Assembly: GCA_030426665.1 (NCBI GenBank)
Contig: JAUHYD010000011.1
Location: 62,001-126,000, forward strand
Source: Bacteroidia bacterium
GTDB lineage: Bacteria > Bacteroidota > Bacteroidia > Chitinophagales > Chitinophagaceae
Reading direction: 5' to 3'
Length of the DNA stretch: 64,000 nucleotides
Within the stretch, counting starts at the first letter, position 1. The number at the start of each line of letters is the position of its first letter. Positions 47,876 through 56,605 of the stretch are shown in pieces. The notes beneath the pieces are model-generated. The model saw only the letters and a program-made list of their open reading frames with translations, had not been told where the DNA came from and did not search any database. A program made the position numbers and the translations under genes.

Positions 47876-48187
47876 TCAGGCAGTTTTAGAGCTAGCAATA
47901 CGTGCTTTTAATGTATCTCGCAGCAAACCTTTCAGGCTAATATCCTCATCAATATCCGGCCAATGAATACCCGTTCCTTTCCCTGTTAGTTCATAATGTT
48001 TCAATTCAGCTTCTGTAGCCCCAGCCAAACCGGGGAATACAGAAATTTTTTCTTCCAGTATGGCTCCGGTATTCAGTACAACCACCATCATGTTCATGTC
48101 CGCATGAATATCAATTGCTTTAATCCTGACACCCTCTTCGAATATTAAGGTCTCGATAGAATCAAACTTACTTACCAAAGTACTCAT
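47876..48187 (-). CDS. DUF2442 domain-containing protein
   Basis: 103 residues from the internal ATG at 48187 (MSTLVSKFDSIETL), preferred over in-frame TTG and ATG codons upstream because it overlaps the preceding stop by 20 bp in the manner of translationally coupled genes. The C-terminal AELKHYELTGKGTGIHWPDIDEDISLKGLL is the DUF2442 hallmark (YELsGxGxxIHWPdlDEDIS). DUF2442 proteins are often encoded beside DUF4160 proteins, as here. The pair has been suspected of toxin-antitoxin-like function, but this is not shown. Confidence 0.85.
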   Translation of the reverse strand: MSTLVSKFDSIETLIFEEGVRIKAIDIHADMNMMVVVLNTGAILEEKISVFPGLAGATEAELKHYELTGKGTGIHWPDIDEDISLKGLLRDTLKARIASSKTA

Positions 48188-48464
48188 TCCATTGTTGTTT
48201 AAAATGTTCAGCATATTCAAATACAATTGCCACTATTTGCTTCACTTCTGCATTACTAAATCCCACAACATACACTATATCTGTTTTTGGCACTAGCCAT
48301 ATTTTGCTCACTGCATCTCCTTTTTGCACATGTATGTGAGGTGGCTCGTTTCCTTCATTTGAGTAAAAGAAAAACCTGAACCCATCTTTCCTCAATACCT
48401 TGGCTTTTATCAAAAATAAGGTATTATTATACAACTGCAACAACAAGCAAGCTATAACTGGCAA
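48168..48464 (-). CDS. DUF4160 domain-containing protein
   Basis: 98 residues containing GFRFFFYSNEGNEPPHIHVQKGDAV, the diagnostic DUF4160 strand and HxHV site, then KIWLVPKTD and NAEVKQIVAIVFEYAEHF. There is no in-frame ATG. The most upstream frame start is TTG at 48464, which gives an unusually long N-terminal lead (PVIACLLLQLYNNTLFLIKA) compared with the family norm, so the start is uncertain. It overlaps the DUF2442 gene by 20 bp. Confidence 0.78.
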   Translation of the reverse strand: MPVIACLLLQLYNNTLFLIKAKVLRKDGFRFFFYSNEGNEPPHIHVQKGDAVSKIWLVPKTDIVYVVGFSNAEVKQIVAIVFEYAEHFKQQWNEYFGK

Positions 48465-48479
48465 CGAAAAAGAGCCCCT

Positions 48480-49538
48480 CTACTGATATTGTATATATAT
48501 AGGCTTGGGATACAATTTCAATACATCCTCAGGTGTCATAATCTTGTTCCAGGGCGGAGTCTTGATGTCGTTTTTATAAAACAATTTGAATCCGGCAAAC
48601 TGTACCGGCTCATTTACTATCGCCAATTTGTAAGAGCTTCTTTTCTTCGCAGGGAAACCCCAACCGTCCATATCCATCACTATTTGCACCTCAGGACGTA
48701 ATTTGATATCCTTATAGTTGGTCACCATACCCTTTGTAAATCGGTGTATTACCAGAATCTTGGGCGGGAGATTATGTTTTTTTACCAATTTCTGTAAGTA
48801 CTCCGTAGCGTAGTTTATGTCTTCCGCATCATACGTACCAATAACAGTACCGGGTTTTTTCTCCGTTTTCATCGAAAACTCCGGGTCAATGCCAAGGTGC
48901 ACATTTGGCACACTCAGGTACTTTTCCAATTCTGGAATCTCTTTTTGTAGGGTACTCCATCCAACCTGAATGTCCAAAAACACCAGCGCATCAATTTTTT
49001 TAGCTAATTCTAATGTTTTATCAATCTGGGTAAATGGCATTCGCATTCTATAAGTTCCACTCTTTCCGGGGCTACCCTGTGCAGATACAACTATATAGTG
49101 CAAAGCCGGAATAGCCTTTACGGAGCTGTCGGCTGCCTGCCATTTATCAACTTCCCCCATAAGCTTTTTCAGCATACTGTCCGGCGGAATTTCCCCGAGA
49201 ATACCCATTCGGGTAGAATAGAAATTGCCATAATAGGCGATAATTCTATGAAACGGCAATATAGCTCCGGGCAAGGGGTACGGTGCCTTCACAGGCCAAC
49301 GAGCAGAGGCAGAGTCATGCACCAGCCGCATCACAAGTGAATCGTATAGTGCGGTATCAAGGACAGGAGGAGGTGCCGGAGGTTCCTCCAACACAATGGT
49401 GTCCTTTACCACAGTGTCTTTTGCAGGCGGCGTGGGTAGCCCGTTGCCCTTGTGTGCTGCATCAGAATTGCTGCACGCAACCAGAAAAAAACAGAAAAAA
49501 AAGAAAAAGCAGATACTATGTCTGTACCCTTTATTCAT
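48480..49538 (-). CDS. Lipoprotein of unknown function with TIM-barrel-like pattern
   Basis: 352 residues. Signal peptide with a run of Phe (CFFFFFCFFLVAC) and lipobox LVAC, so the mature protein is membrane-anchored. A proline-rich linker follows (about residues 28-60). The rest has regular strand-helix units such as RIIAYYGNFYSTRMG, IPALHYIVVSAQ, LVFLDIQVGWS, VHLGIDPEFSM, ILVIHRFTKGMV and VQIVMDMDGWG, suggestive of an alpha/beta barrel. No catalytic motif or family was identified with confidence. Confidence 0.65.
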   Translation of the reverse strand: MNKGYRHSICFFFFFCFFLVACSNSDAAHKGNGLPTPPAKDTVVKDTIVLEEPPAPPPVLDTALYDSLVMRLVHDSASARWPVKAPYPLPGAILPFHRIIAYYGNFYSTRMGILGEIPPDSMLKKLMGEVDKWQAADSSVKAIPALHYIVVSAQGSPGKSGTYRMRMPFTQIDKTLELAKKIDALVFLDIQVGWSTLQKEIPELEKYLSVPNVHLGIDPEFSMKTEKKPGTVIGTYDAEDINYATEYLQKLVKKHNLPPKILVIHRFTKGMVTNYKDIKLRPEVQIVMDMDGWGFPAKKRSSYKLAIVNEPVQFAGFKLFYKNDIKTPPWNKIMTPEDVLKLYPKPIYIQYQ

Positions 49539-49651
49539 AACATACCCTTAATGCGTTCCTTTTAAAGGTAGTTGTTCGGGATGTATATAATGACAAATTC
49601 CTGTCTGCAACCCAGACTATTTGTCCACACTTAATTCCCAATCAGCATTTA

Positions 49652-50323
49652 TCAGTACTTACTGGTCCTGTATGGGTTATAGTTCTTCTTCCGATAATCT
49701 CCCCGCTTCCATGCTTCGAAGAACTCGCCCCATGCAATCGGGCTAAATATGGTCATCGGTGGCCGCTGTCCGTAATAGACAGCTTCATTCGCTTGATTAC
49801 GCAAAGCCTTAGATTGTGCTTCGTGTCCGTCCATCGGCATCGAATACGCCAGCATCCGTATCAGATATGCATCCGTATTTTTTCGTGCCAATTCATATTG
49901 GTCGTCAGGAATATTCCAATATCGGAACGCGTAATCGAACGCCTCTTTAGAAGGTAACGGCCTGATTATTGTCTCCGGCAAGTAAAAAGTATCCTGTACC
50001 ATCAGTTGGATTATAGAATAATACTGACCCGGCAAATCTTTAGAAACGTAAAACTCTTTTGGTTTAAAACCGACACAACTAAACTCCAATGTATCTCCTT
50101 TATAACACACCAGAGAAAATACGCCTGTCCGTTCAGACTCCACGCCTCTGTTCTTGTTTTTCACCAATACTGTAGCACCATGTACAGCACGAAGGCTGTC
50201 AGAAGTCATGATAACACCATTAATCTGAATAATATTTTCAAACCCGGCTTGCGCAAAACTCTTGAATCCCGTAAACAGGGTACCAATAATTAATGTAAAA
50301 GTGAGAAATACCCTTGAATGCAT
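49652..50323 (-). CDS. CarboxypepD_reg-like domain protein, exported
   Basis: 223 residues with a signal peptide (VFLTFTLIIGTLFTGFKSFA). Residues about 32-105 form a carboxypeptidase-regulatory-like beta-sandwich: INGVIMTSDSLRAVHGATVLVKN, TGVFSLVCYKGDTLEFSCVGFKPKE. These domains serve as adhesion or N-terminal extension units in Bacteroidota envelope proteins. The C-terminal half (PLPSKEAFDYAFRYWNIPDD, WGEFFEAWKRGDYRKK) has no known domain. The ATG at 50323 is preceded after 7 bp by a TAATTTTG promoter box. Confidence 0.85.
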   Translation of the reverse strand: MHSRVFLTFTLIIGTLFTGFKSFAQAGFENIIQINGVIMTSDSLRAVHGATVLVKNKNRGVESERTGVFSLVCYKGDTLEFSCVGFKPKEFYVSKDLPGQYYSIIQLMVQDTFYLPETIIRPLPSKEAFDYAFRYWNIPDDQYELARKNTDAYLIRMLAYSMPMDGHEAQSKALRNQANEAVYYGQRPPMTIFSPIAWGEFFEAWKRGDYRKKNYNPYRTSKY

Positions 50324-50330
50324 GATGTTA

Positions 50331-50338
50331 CAAAATTA
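50331..50338 (-). promoter_or_regulatory. Promoter -7 box of the CarboxypepD_reg-like gene
   Basis: Reverse-strand TAATTTTG, an exact TAnnTTTG match, ends 7 bp before the ATG at 50323. No -33 element seen. Confidence 0.5.
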
Positions 50339-50457
50339 GTGAATTTTATGCCTTTGCGTACCACCTCGAACAGCAAACAGCAACAGCGTCTACAACGTTG
50401 CTTGAGCAAGGTATGAAAACACATGATGCGTAGCAAGAAAATAAGTTGGTTTTAATG

Positions 50458-50465
50458 TACTTTTG
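50458..50465 (+). promoter_or_regulatory. Promoter -7 box of the Mrp gene
   Basis: TACTTTTG fits TAnnTTTG and ends 33 bp before the ATG at 50499. Confidence 0.5.
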
Positions 50466-50498
50466 TGAACAATCTAACGCACTTTAACAAAGACTTAT

Positions 50499-51593
50499 AT
50501 GATAACGAAAGAAGCAGTATTGGAAGCACTTAGTCAGGTAGAGGAGCCGGATTTAGGAAAAGATCTGGTGACGCTGAACATGATTAAGGACATAGAAATA
50601 GAAGGAAAAAATGTATCATTTACAGTAATTCTTACAACACCGGCGTGCCCCCTGAAGGAAATGATTGAAAAAGCATGTGTGAATGCAATCAGATTGTTGG
50701 TCGATAAAGAAGCAGTTGTCACCGTAAACATGACATCTAATGTCAATAGCAACCGGAAAGACAACAATATGACATTGCCCGGAGTAAAAAACATAATCAT
50801 GGTTGCGTCAGGCAAGGGTGGAGTTGGAAAGTCTACCGTTGCTGTTAATCTTGCTATCGGATTGGCACAGGAAGGTGCTGCTGTGGGCTTGCTAGATGCA
50901 GATATATACGGTCCGTCTATCCCAATTATGCTGGGAATGCGTGATGAACGCCCCAAAATGACCGAAGTGAACGGCAAGGGTATGATTGTTCCTTTGGAGC
51001 GTTTTGGCGTAAAAGCGATGTCAATAGGACTACTGATTGACGAAAAACAGGCAGTGGTATGGCGCGGACCAATGGCGAGTTCTGCTTTGAAGCAGTTTAT
51101 CACCGACGTGTATTGGCAGGAACTTGATTATTTGATAATAGACCTGCCACCCGGCACCGGTGACGTACACCTAACCATGGTTCAGACTGTACCTGTAACA
51201 GGAGCTGTTATTGTATCTACACCTCAATCAGTGGCCGCGGCAGATGCCCGCAAAGCCATCATGATGTTTAAGCAGCCACAAATCAATGTTCCGATACTCG
51301 GAATTGTAGAAAATATGGCTTATTTTACACCGCAGGAATTGCCTGAAAATAAATATTACATTTTCGGACAAGGAGGAGCAAGGAAGATGGCTGACCAGTT
51401 TGAATTGCCATTTTTGGGAGAAATACCGATAGTACAAAGTATCAGAGAGGGAGGAGATAGTGGCGTTCCGGCAGTAGTGGGTGACGAGCCTGTAACCAGG
51501 AAAGCCTTTGCAGAATTGGCGCAGCGTGTAGCACAGAATATAGCCATACGCAACGCAAATCTGGAACCTACCAAGGTGGTACAAATGAATTAA
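50499..51593 (+). CDS. Mrp/NBP35-family iron-sulfur carrier ATPase
   Basis: 364 residues. An N-terminal MIP18/DUF59-type domain (residues 1-80, KDLVTLNMIKDIEIEG, TTPACPLKEMIEKAC) is joined to a MinD-like P-loop domain with MVASGKGGVGKSTVAVNLA (about residue 104), LLDADIYGPSIP, WRGPMASSALKQF, DYLIIDLPPGTGDVH and VSTPQSVAAADARKA. In this family it transfers Fe-S clusters. The CxxC cluster motif usual in E. coli Mrp after ENM.YF is absent: the sequence reads ENMAYFTPQELPENKYYIF, a variant I recall as common in Bacteroidota. An FGE-fold gene follows 27 bp later. Confidence 0.92.
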   Translation: MITKEAVLEALSQVEEPDLGKDLVTLNMIKDIEIEGKNVSFTVILTTPACPLKEMIEKACVNAIRLLVDKEAVVTVNMTSNVNSNRKDNNMTLPGVKNIIMVASGKGGVGKSTVAVNLAIGLAQEGAAVGLLDADIYGPSIPIMLGMRDERPKMTEVNGKGMIVPLERFGVKAMSIGLLIDEKQAVVWRGPMASSALKQFITDVYWQELDYLIIDLPPGTGDVHLTMVQTVPVTGAVIVSTPQSVAAADARKAIMMFKQPQINVPILGIVENMAYFTPQELPENKYYIFGQGGARKMADQFELPFLGEIPIVQSIREGGDSGVPAVVGDEPVTRKAFAELAQRVAQNIAIRNANLEPTKVVQMN

Positions 51594-51620
51594 GCGAATA
51601 TTATATAAAACACACTGTAT

Positions 51621-52469
51621 ATGAAATTTGGTTTATCGTCTTTGCTTTTGTTGCTGCTGATACAACCGGCAACCGCCCAAAGAAAATATAACAAAACCAT
51701 CAGAGGACCATTGCAAATAACTACTGTGAAGGTAGCCGGTGGCGACTTTGATTTGGGCGCCAACGATGGCTCTGATGACAGAAAACCCGCGCACACCGTA
51801 ACACTCGATGACTTCTATATGAGTGCATACGAAATAAAACAAGAGCAATGGAAAGCTGTAATGGGTAGTAATCCGTCATTCTATAAATGTGACGAATGCC
51901 CGGTACAAAACGTTAGCTGGAATGACATTCAGGAGTTCATTGCAAAACTCAATGAAACAACGGGCAAAACATATCGCCTGCCTACCGAAGCAGAATGGGA
52001 ATATGCGGCCAGAGGCGGACAGCACGAACAATTGGTGAAGGAAAAGCACCTTCGCGGCAGCATCGGAGAGCTTTTGGTTTCAGAAGAGGAAAGCTATAAT
52101 AGTATTCCGCGAAAAGAACTAAAAGGCAAAAAGTACAGTGGCAGGCGTGCAGGTCCTCAATCAATTGCCTGGTACAAAAACAACGCTAAAGATAGAGTGC
52201 ATCCTGTAGGACATAAACAGCCAAATGAATTAGGCATTTATGACATGAACGGAAATGTGGAAGAATGGTGTTCTGATTGGTATGCATTGAGCTATGGCAG
52301 TACGAGCAGCAGAAGCAACCCGCTCGGCCCTACCGGAGGCAAATCTAAAGTGGTACGTGGTGGCTCCTATGCAAATCAGGATTATGAGTTGTCTGTTACT
52401 CGCCGTGCTGCTTACCTCCCCGATACAAGAGCGATGTCCCTGGGATTCCGACTTGTGGAAGTGAAATAA
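51621..52469 (+). CDS. Exported formylglycine-generating-enzyme-fold (SUMF1) protein
   Basis: 282 residues with a signal peptide (MKFGLSSLLLLLLIQPATAQ). The SUMF1/FGE domain is clear: VAGGDFDLGANDGSDDRKP, FYMSAYEIKQEQWKAVMG, CPVQNVSWNDIQEFIAKLN, YRLPTEAEWEYAARGG, LGIYDMNGNVEEWCSDWY, VVRGGSYANQDYELSVTRR and SLGFRLVEVK. The two catalytic cysteines expected in the RGGS region of true FGE (Cys-x4-Cys) are missing, so it is not expected to make formylglycine. It may be a binding or structural relative. It follows the Mrp gene by 27 bp. Confidence 0.9.
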   Translation: MKFGLSSLLLLLLIQPATAQRKYNKTIRGPLQITTVKVAGGDFDLGANDGSDDRKPAHTVTLDDFYMSAYEIKQEQWKAVMGSNPSFYKCDECPVQNVSWNDIQEFIAKLNETTGKTYRLPTEAEWEYAARGGQHEQLVKEKHLRGSIGELLVSEEESYNSIPRKELKGKKYSGRRAGPQSIAWYKNNAKDRVHPVGHKQPNELGIYDMNGNVEEWCSDWYALSYGSTSSRSNPLGPTGGKSKVVRGGSYANQDYELSVTRRAAYLPDTRAMSLGFRLVEVK

Positions 52470-52610
52470 AGCTAACCGCTGGCGTAACACTTGCGTTTGC
52501 ATTGGGTATCCCATTTCACTGCATTTGCTATACTGGTTAGTTATACGCACTGTCCGATGCCCGTGAGGCTGCAAATATGACTGCGTATTTACAGAAACGT
52601 GTATCATAAC

Positions 52611-54308
52611 ATGTCAAACAACCTGCAGAAATATGCTGTTCTGATTGTCCTTTCCGGCATCCTGTTTTTTCCATTTCTTGGTGGCGTTCACCTATTCGAT
52701 TGGGACGAAATAAACTTTGCCGAATGTGCAAGAGAGATGCTCGTTTCCGGTGACTACCTCCGTCCTCAGATAGATTTCATGCCGTTTTGGGAGAAGCCCC
52801 CATTTTTCATCTGGATGCAGGCCACTTCGATGAACATATTTGGCATCGGAGATTATGCCGCAAGGTTTCCAAATGCACTTATTGGCGTAGTCACAATTGT
52901 TGCTGTTTACTATGCAGGAAAGAAAACAGTAAACGAAAAAATGGCACTATGGTGGGCAGCAGTCTATGGCGCGTCATGGCTACCCCACCTTTACTTTAAG
53001 TCCGGCATCATTGACCCAACCTTCAATCTGTTTATATTTCTATCGTTCTTTCAGGTATATCTACTTCGTCACTCAGAAAAAAAATGGCTTCATGCAATAC
53101 TCGCCGGATTGCTTTTAGGGATGGCTGCACTTACCAAAGGTCCGGCAGCAATACTCATAGCACTTTTAGCTTTGGGTGTATATATCATAGTAACCAAAGG
53201 ACTCAACGACTATAAAATAAAGCACTTGTTTACTATCGCCGTGTGTGCTGCATGCCCTTTCTTTATATGGATCACCATTACTACCATTGCTCATGGTATG
53301 GATTACGGTCAGTGGTTCTTAAGCGAATTTGTCAGATATCAGATACGATTGTTCAGTACCGAAGACTCAGACCACGGCGGTCCGTTCATCTATCATTTTG
53401 TTGTATTGCTGATTGGTTGCTTTCCCGCATCGGTTTTTTTGTTTCAATACATCGGTAAGCGTGATAACGAGCATAAAACTTCTAAAAATGACTTTACGAG
53501 ATGGATGTGGATTCTCTTTTGGGTGGTACTCATTCTATTCTCGATCGTAAAAACAAAGATTGTCCATTATTCATCCTTGTGTTATTTCCCGCTCACCTAC
53601 CTCGCAGCAGTTCAACTCTACCGCCTCACCAACAGATACGAGCGCTTGAAGAAAAGCGTAAAAATCATTTTGCTTTCAGTTGGGACAACACTAGCATTAC
53701 TTATTACGCTGCTGCCCGTTGCAGGTTTAAACAAAGCCAAAATCACCCCCTTCATTGCCGACCCTTTTGCTGTTGCCAATTTCAGGGCCAACGTTCTTTG
53801 GAGTTACGCAGAATGCCTCTGGGGGCTGCTCTATCTTGCAGGTATCTGGACGGCAGTGATACTAATGAAAAAAGACTTTCGTAAGGGTCTGACCATTCTA
53901 ATCGTTGTTCAAATTGTAATCATTCAGGCTACAATCCTTCACTTCACACCAAAAATCGAGCAATTCACGCAACACGCTGCTATAAAGTATTTTGAAGGAT
54001 TTGAAGGCAAGGATGTTTATGTGCACCCGCTTGGCTATCGCAGTTATGCCGATTTATTTTACTCAAGAAAGCAGGACAATGCAGCGCCTCAGTATCTGGG
54101 TATGCGAAAAGACAAAAGCGGCAGGGAAACCCCCGAAGCGAATGAACATTGGTTATTATACGGAAAGACAGATAAGCCCACTTACTTTATCTGCAAGGTG
54201 ATGGATAGCACAAAGTACGCCCAAATGCCACAACTTCAATTGATAGGTAGTGAGAACGGCTTTGTGTTCTTTAGGAAAAAAGATGTGCATACAGTTAGCC
54301 CTCAATAA
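52611..54308 (+). CDS. Family 39-type membrane glycosyltransferase (ArnT/PMT-like)
   Basis: 565 residues from the ATG at 52611 (an in-frame GTG four codons earlier is less likely). GT-C fold: a first loop with the catalytic acidic residues LFDWDEINFAECAREML (D-E and ARE pattern), then DFMPFWEKPPFFIWMQATSM (PPxxxW) and about 11-12 membrane helices up to about residue 450. A periplasmic C-terminal domain of about 110 residues follows (YEFGFEGKDVYVHPLGYRSYAD). The PP..IW segment is typical of ArnT and protein O-mannosyltransferase-like enzymes that use lipid-linked sugars in the envelope. Acceptor and sugar are unknown. Confidence 0.9.
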   Translation: MSNNLQKYAVLIVLSGILFFPFLGGVHLFDWDEINFAECAREMLVSGDYLRPQIDFMPFWEKPPFFIWMQATSMNIFGIGDYAARFPNALIGVVTIVAVYYAGKKTVNEKMALWWAAVYGASWLPHLYFKSGIIDPTFNLFIFLSFFQVYLLRHSEKKWLHAILAGLLLGMAALTKGPAAILIALLALGVYIIVTKGLNDYKIKHLFTIAVCAACPFFIWITITTIAHGMDYGQWFLSEFVRYQIRLFSTEDSDHGGPFIYHFVVLLIGCFPASVFLFQYIGKRDNEHKTSKNDFTRWMWILFWVVLILFSIVKTKIVHYSSLCYFPLTYLAAVQLYRLTNRYERLKKSVKIILLSVGTTLALLITLLPVAGLNKAKITPFIADPFAVANFRANVLWSYAECLWGLLYLAGIWTAVILMKKDFRKGLTILIVVQIVIIQATILHFTPKIEQFTQHAAIKYFEGFEGKDVYVHPLGYRSYADLFYSRKQDNAAPQYLGMRKDKSGRETPEANEHWLLYGKTDKPTYFICKVMDSTKYAQMPQLQLIGSENGFVFFRKKDVHTVSPQ

Positions 54309-54347
54309 ACTTTCAACACAATCAAGCGAAACTATGTCAGAAGTAAA

Positions 54348-55433
54348 TTACTGAGGTATCAGCTCTACCCTTCTGTTTAACGCTTTCGCTTCATCGGTAT
54401 TTTTTCTGTCCAATGGTTTTGACTCGCCAAAACCCTTTGTAGTAAGTCTGGATGCACTCACCCCTTGACGCTGCAAAAACTCTTTCACCGCATCGGCACG
54501 TTTTTGCGACAATACCATATTGTCCGACGTAGCGCCGTCTGCATCTGTATGTCCATATATTTTCAACTTGAGTTTAGCGTGCTTCTTCATTAAGTCAGAC
54601 AACGCTGTGAGGTAACTATTACTCTCGGGGGTTATTGTGGCCTTCCCTACATCAAACCGAATAGCGTGAGTTGTCAGAGATTTACCTTTCAGTAGTACCA
54701 TCAACGGGTCTGAGTAAGGTCCTGTAGCTATTTTCACATTTCGATACCTGACGGGAGCCCAACCTCCGAATAACACATTATTCGGAACATCCGCATAACG
54801 GGGCACAGTCAAAATCATTTTATTGTCTACGTACATCGTTAACGTTCCCCTGACATAGTCGACAACACCATGATGCCAGGACAATGTATCGAAACTACCC
54901 GAGTACTTCCCAACGTTCTCCTTATTGACAATAATCGTATCAACCCGAGTGTCGATAACATTCAGATAGGCTTCAATATCACCCGACCTCAAAAACCGAA
55001 TCATGTGACCACGACAACAAACAGTTCTTCCGCAATGCTGTTTATGCTCATCAGGCATCACCACTACCAGAGCACTCGCAAATGGGGATAAGAGCTGGTA
55101 ATCAAACTCCACAGTAAAACTGTCAGACAAACTCCCAGCCAGATTCATTTTGGGCTTCAGATGGATATATGATGTTTTCATCAACAAGGAATGATCATCC
55201 ATTTTCCATAAGTTCTTCATGTATTTGGAAGCCTTTGTGACACAATCTACAAACTCCCACCGCGAAGGCACTGTACCATTCGGCTCACTAAATAAGTTAT
55301 CTTCAAATACAACTAACTCTCTACCATGTGTGTAATTAGCAGTTCCTGCACTCGAGGTATTTTGCGCAAAACTTAGTAGCGCCGCACAGCTCAACATGAG
55401 TGTCCCGGCCAAACGGATGAAAACATTCTGCAT
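54348..55433 (-). CDS. OmpA-family outer-membrane protein with N-terminal lectin-like domain
   Basis: 361 residues with a signal peptide (MLSCAALLSFAQ). The N-terminal 215 residues resemble a concanavalin/LamG-like jelly-roll (FDYQLLSPFASALVVVMPD, DTLSWHHGVVDYVRGTLTMYV). The C-terminal 120 are an OmpA/MotB peptidoglycan-binding domain: HAIRFDVGKATITPESNSYL, KIYGHTDADGATSDNMVLSQ, KRADAVKEFLQRQGV, RLTTKGFGESKPL and the ending ALNRRVELIPQ. The GHTDxxG and NRRVE motifs contain the residues that hold meso-diaminopimelate. It probably anchors the outer membrane to the wall. Confidence 0.92.
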   Translation of the reverse strand: MQNVFIRLAGTLMLSCAALLSFAQNTSSAGTANYTHGRELVVFEDNLFSEPNGTVPSRWEFVDCVTKASKYMKNLWKMDDHSLLMKTSYIHLKPKMNLAGSLSDSFTVEFDYQLLSPFASALVVVMPDEHKQHCGRTVCCRGHMIRFLRSGDIEAYLNVIDTRVDTIIVNKENVGKYSGSFDTLSWHHGVVDYVRGTLTMYVDNKMILTVPRYADVPNNVLFGGWAPVRYRNVKIATGPYSDPLMVLLKGKSLTTHAIRFDVGKATITPESNSYLTALSDLMKKHAKLKLKIYGHTDADGATSDNMVLSQKRADAVKEFLQRQGVSASRLTTKGFGESKPLDRKNTDEAKALNRRVELIPQ

Positions 55434-55584
55434 AATAGTAAGATTATCATGTAAAATTCATTTTCCCAATCAATTCAACTTTCGCCAATTGCATAAACAG
55501 AGATGATTCAGGAACGAATATCAAAACAAGATAATAATATTTTGGATTCATGGAATTATGAAGCGCGGCATCCAAATAAAAAAA

Positions 55585-55620
55585 TCCCCGCTGGTTCACT
55601 GTCCGACAGCGCCTCGGGGA
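55585..55620 (-). terminator. Terminator of scpA
   Basis: On the reverse strand the stem TCCCCG/CGGGGA (55615-55620 with 55585-55590) plus inner CGCTG/CAGCG pairing is followed by TTTTTTT. It lies 36 bp after the scpA stop. Confidence 0.8.
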
Positions 55621-55656
55621 AATTTTGTGCAGCAAGCTGCAATATACATACTACAA

Positions 55657-56499
55657 TTATTGTGCCGAATTTTCCGAATCAGTACCTTCAGCAACTGATT
55701 CCTCACCGGCCGAAACCTCAGAGCCTTCCTCCTTCGGGTCATTCCCTTCCGGTTCCCGACTGTCATTCCACTCTACAATAAAATTGTTTCTACCCCCTCC
55801 AATTAACAAAGCGAGATACTTTTGCTGTGTCAGCTCCAGCATCGCCAGAAACGTAAAAATGGCATGTATCCTGTTCTCACAAGTAGCAAACAACAGTTCG
55901 AATGGGATTCGCTTCTTTTCTTTCAACTGTGTCGTTAGATACACCCGCTGTCCTTCAAGGCTATAATTGTATTTAACTACAACGTGTTGTGGTTTGGCAT
56001 TTCTGGCATTCAGCTTTTTAATCACCCGCTCATAGGCCTGTAACAACTTATACATGGTCACAGTCTGTATCTCCGTACCTTCGGAGTACGAATCTCCCAG
56101 CTCGTTCATCTCAGCCTTTACATTGCCTCGCTTTTGCTGCATCTGACGATCTGCCTCCATCATCACCATCACCTCTGATGCTTCCTTAAACCGCTTATAC
56201 TCCAGAATTTTGTCAACCAGCTCCTGACGAGGGTCTATCTCATTTCCCTGGGCATCTACTTCTCTGCGTGGAAGCAACATACGAGCCTTAATGCGCATCA
56301 ACGTAGAAACAAACAGTATAAACTCACTTGCTAACTCTATATTAAGTGTTTCTAAAGAATGGATATACTTCAAAAACTCCTTGGTGATGTCGGCAATCGG
56401 AATATTGTAAATATCTAACTCATCCCGTTCTATAAAGAACAGAAGAAGGTCAAACGGACCTTCAAACTGCGGCAGTTTTATTTGATATGAGTAAGACAT
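55657..56499 (-). CDS. scpA: Segregation and condensation protein A
   Basis: Kleisin subunit that joins Smc heads in the chromosome-condensing SMC-ScpAB complex. The 280-residue protein starts with the family hallmark QFEGPFDLLLFFIERDELDIYN and IPIADITKEFLKY, continues with LASEFILFVSTLMRIKARMLLP (Smc neck-binding helix), an acidic linker region, and a C-terminal winged helix (VTMYKLLQAYERVIKKL, FTFLAMLELTQQKYLAL). It ends in an acidic Glu/Ser-rich tail. scpB is not in the window. Confidence 0.95.
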   Translation of the reverse strand: MSYSYQIKLPQFEGPFDLLLFFIERDELDIYNIPIADITKEFLKYIHSLETLNIELASEFILFVSTLMRIKARMLLPRREVDAQGNEIDPRQELVDKILEYKRFKEASEVMVMMEADRQMQQKRGNVKAEMNELGDSYSEGTEIQTVTMYKLLQAYERVIKKLNARNAKPQHVVVKYNYSLEGQRVYLTTQLKEKKRIPFELLFATCENRIHAIFTFLAMLELTQQKYLALLIGGGRNNFIVEWNDSREPEGNDPKEEGSEVSAGEESVAEGTDSENSAQ

Positions 56500-56560
56500 T
56501 TGCTAAAAACCCTGACGGAATACAAAAGCCAAAAATAGCTTTTTATACCGAGAAACTAAT

Positions 56561-56601
56561 CATGGGAGGAAGCAGACACAAAAATCTGTCTTCCTCCCAT
56601 G
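56561..56601 (-). terminator. Terminator of the DUF3078 gene
   Basis: Inverted repeat CATGGGAGGAAG (56561-56572) and CTTCCTCCCATG (56590-56601), with further pairing of CAGACA and TCTG in the loop. It starts 4 bp beyond the DUF3078 stop. T-rich sequence follows only after several bases. Confidence 0.7.
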
Positions 56602-56605
56602 AGCA

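Noticed and set aside
55434-55656. Possible small RNA between the OmpA-family and scpA genes
   Set aside because: The only strong structure is the scpA terminator. No promoter or separate conserved-looking element was seen.
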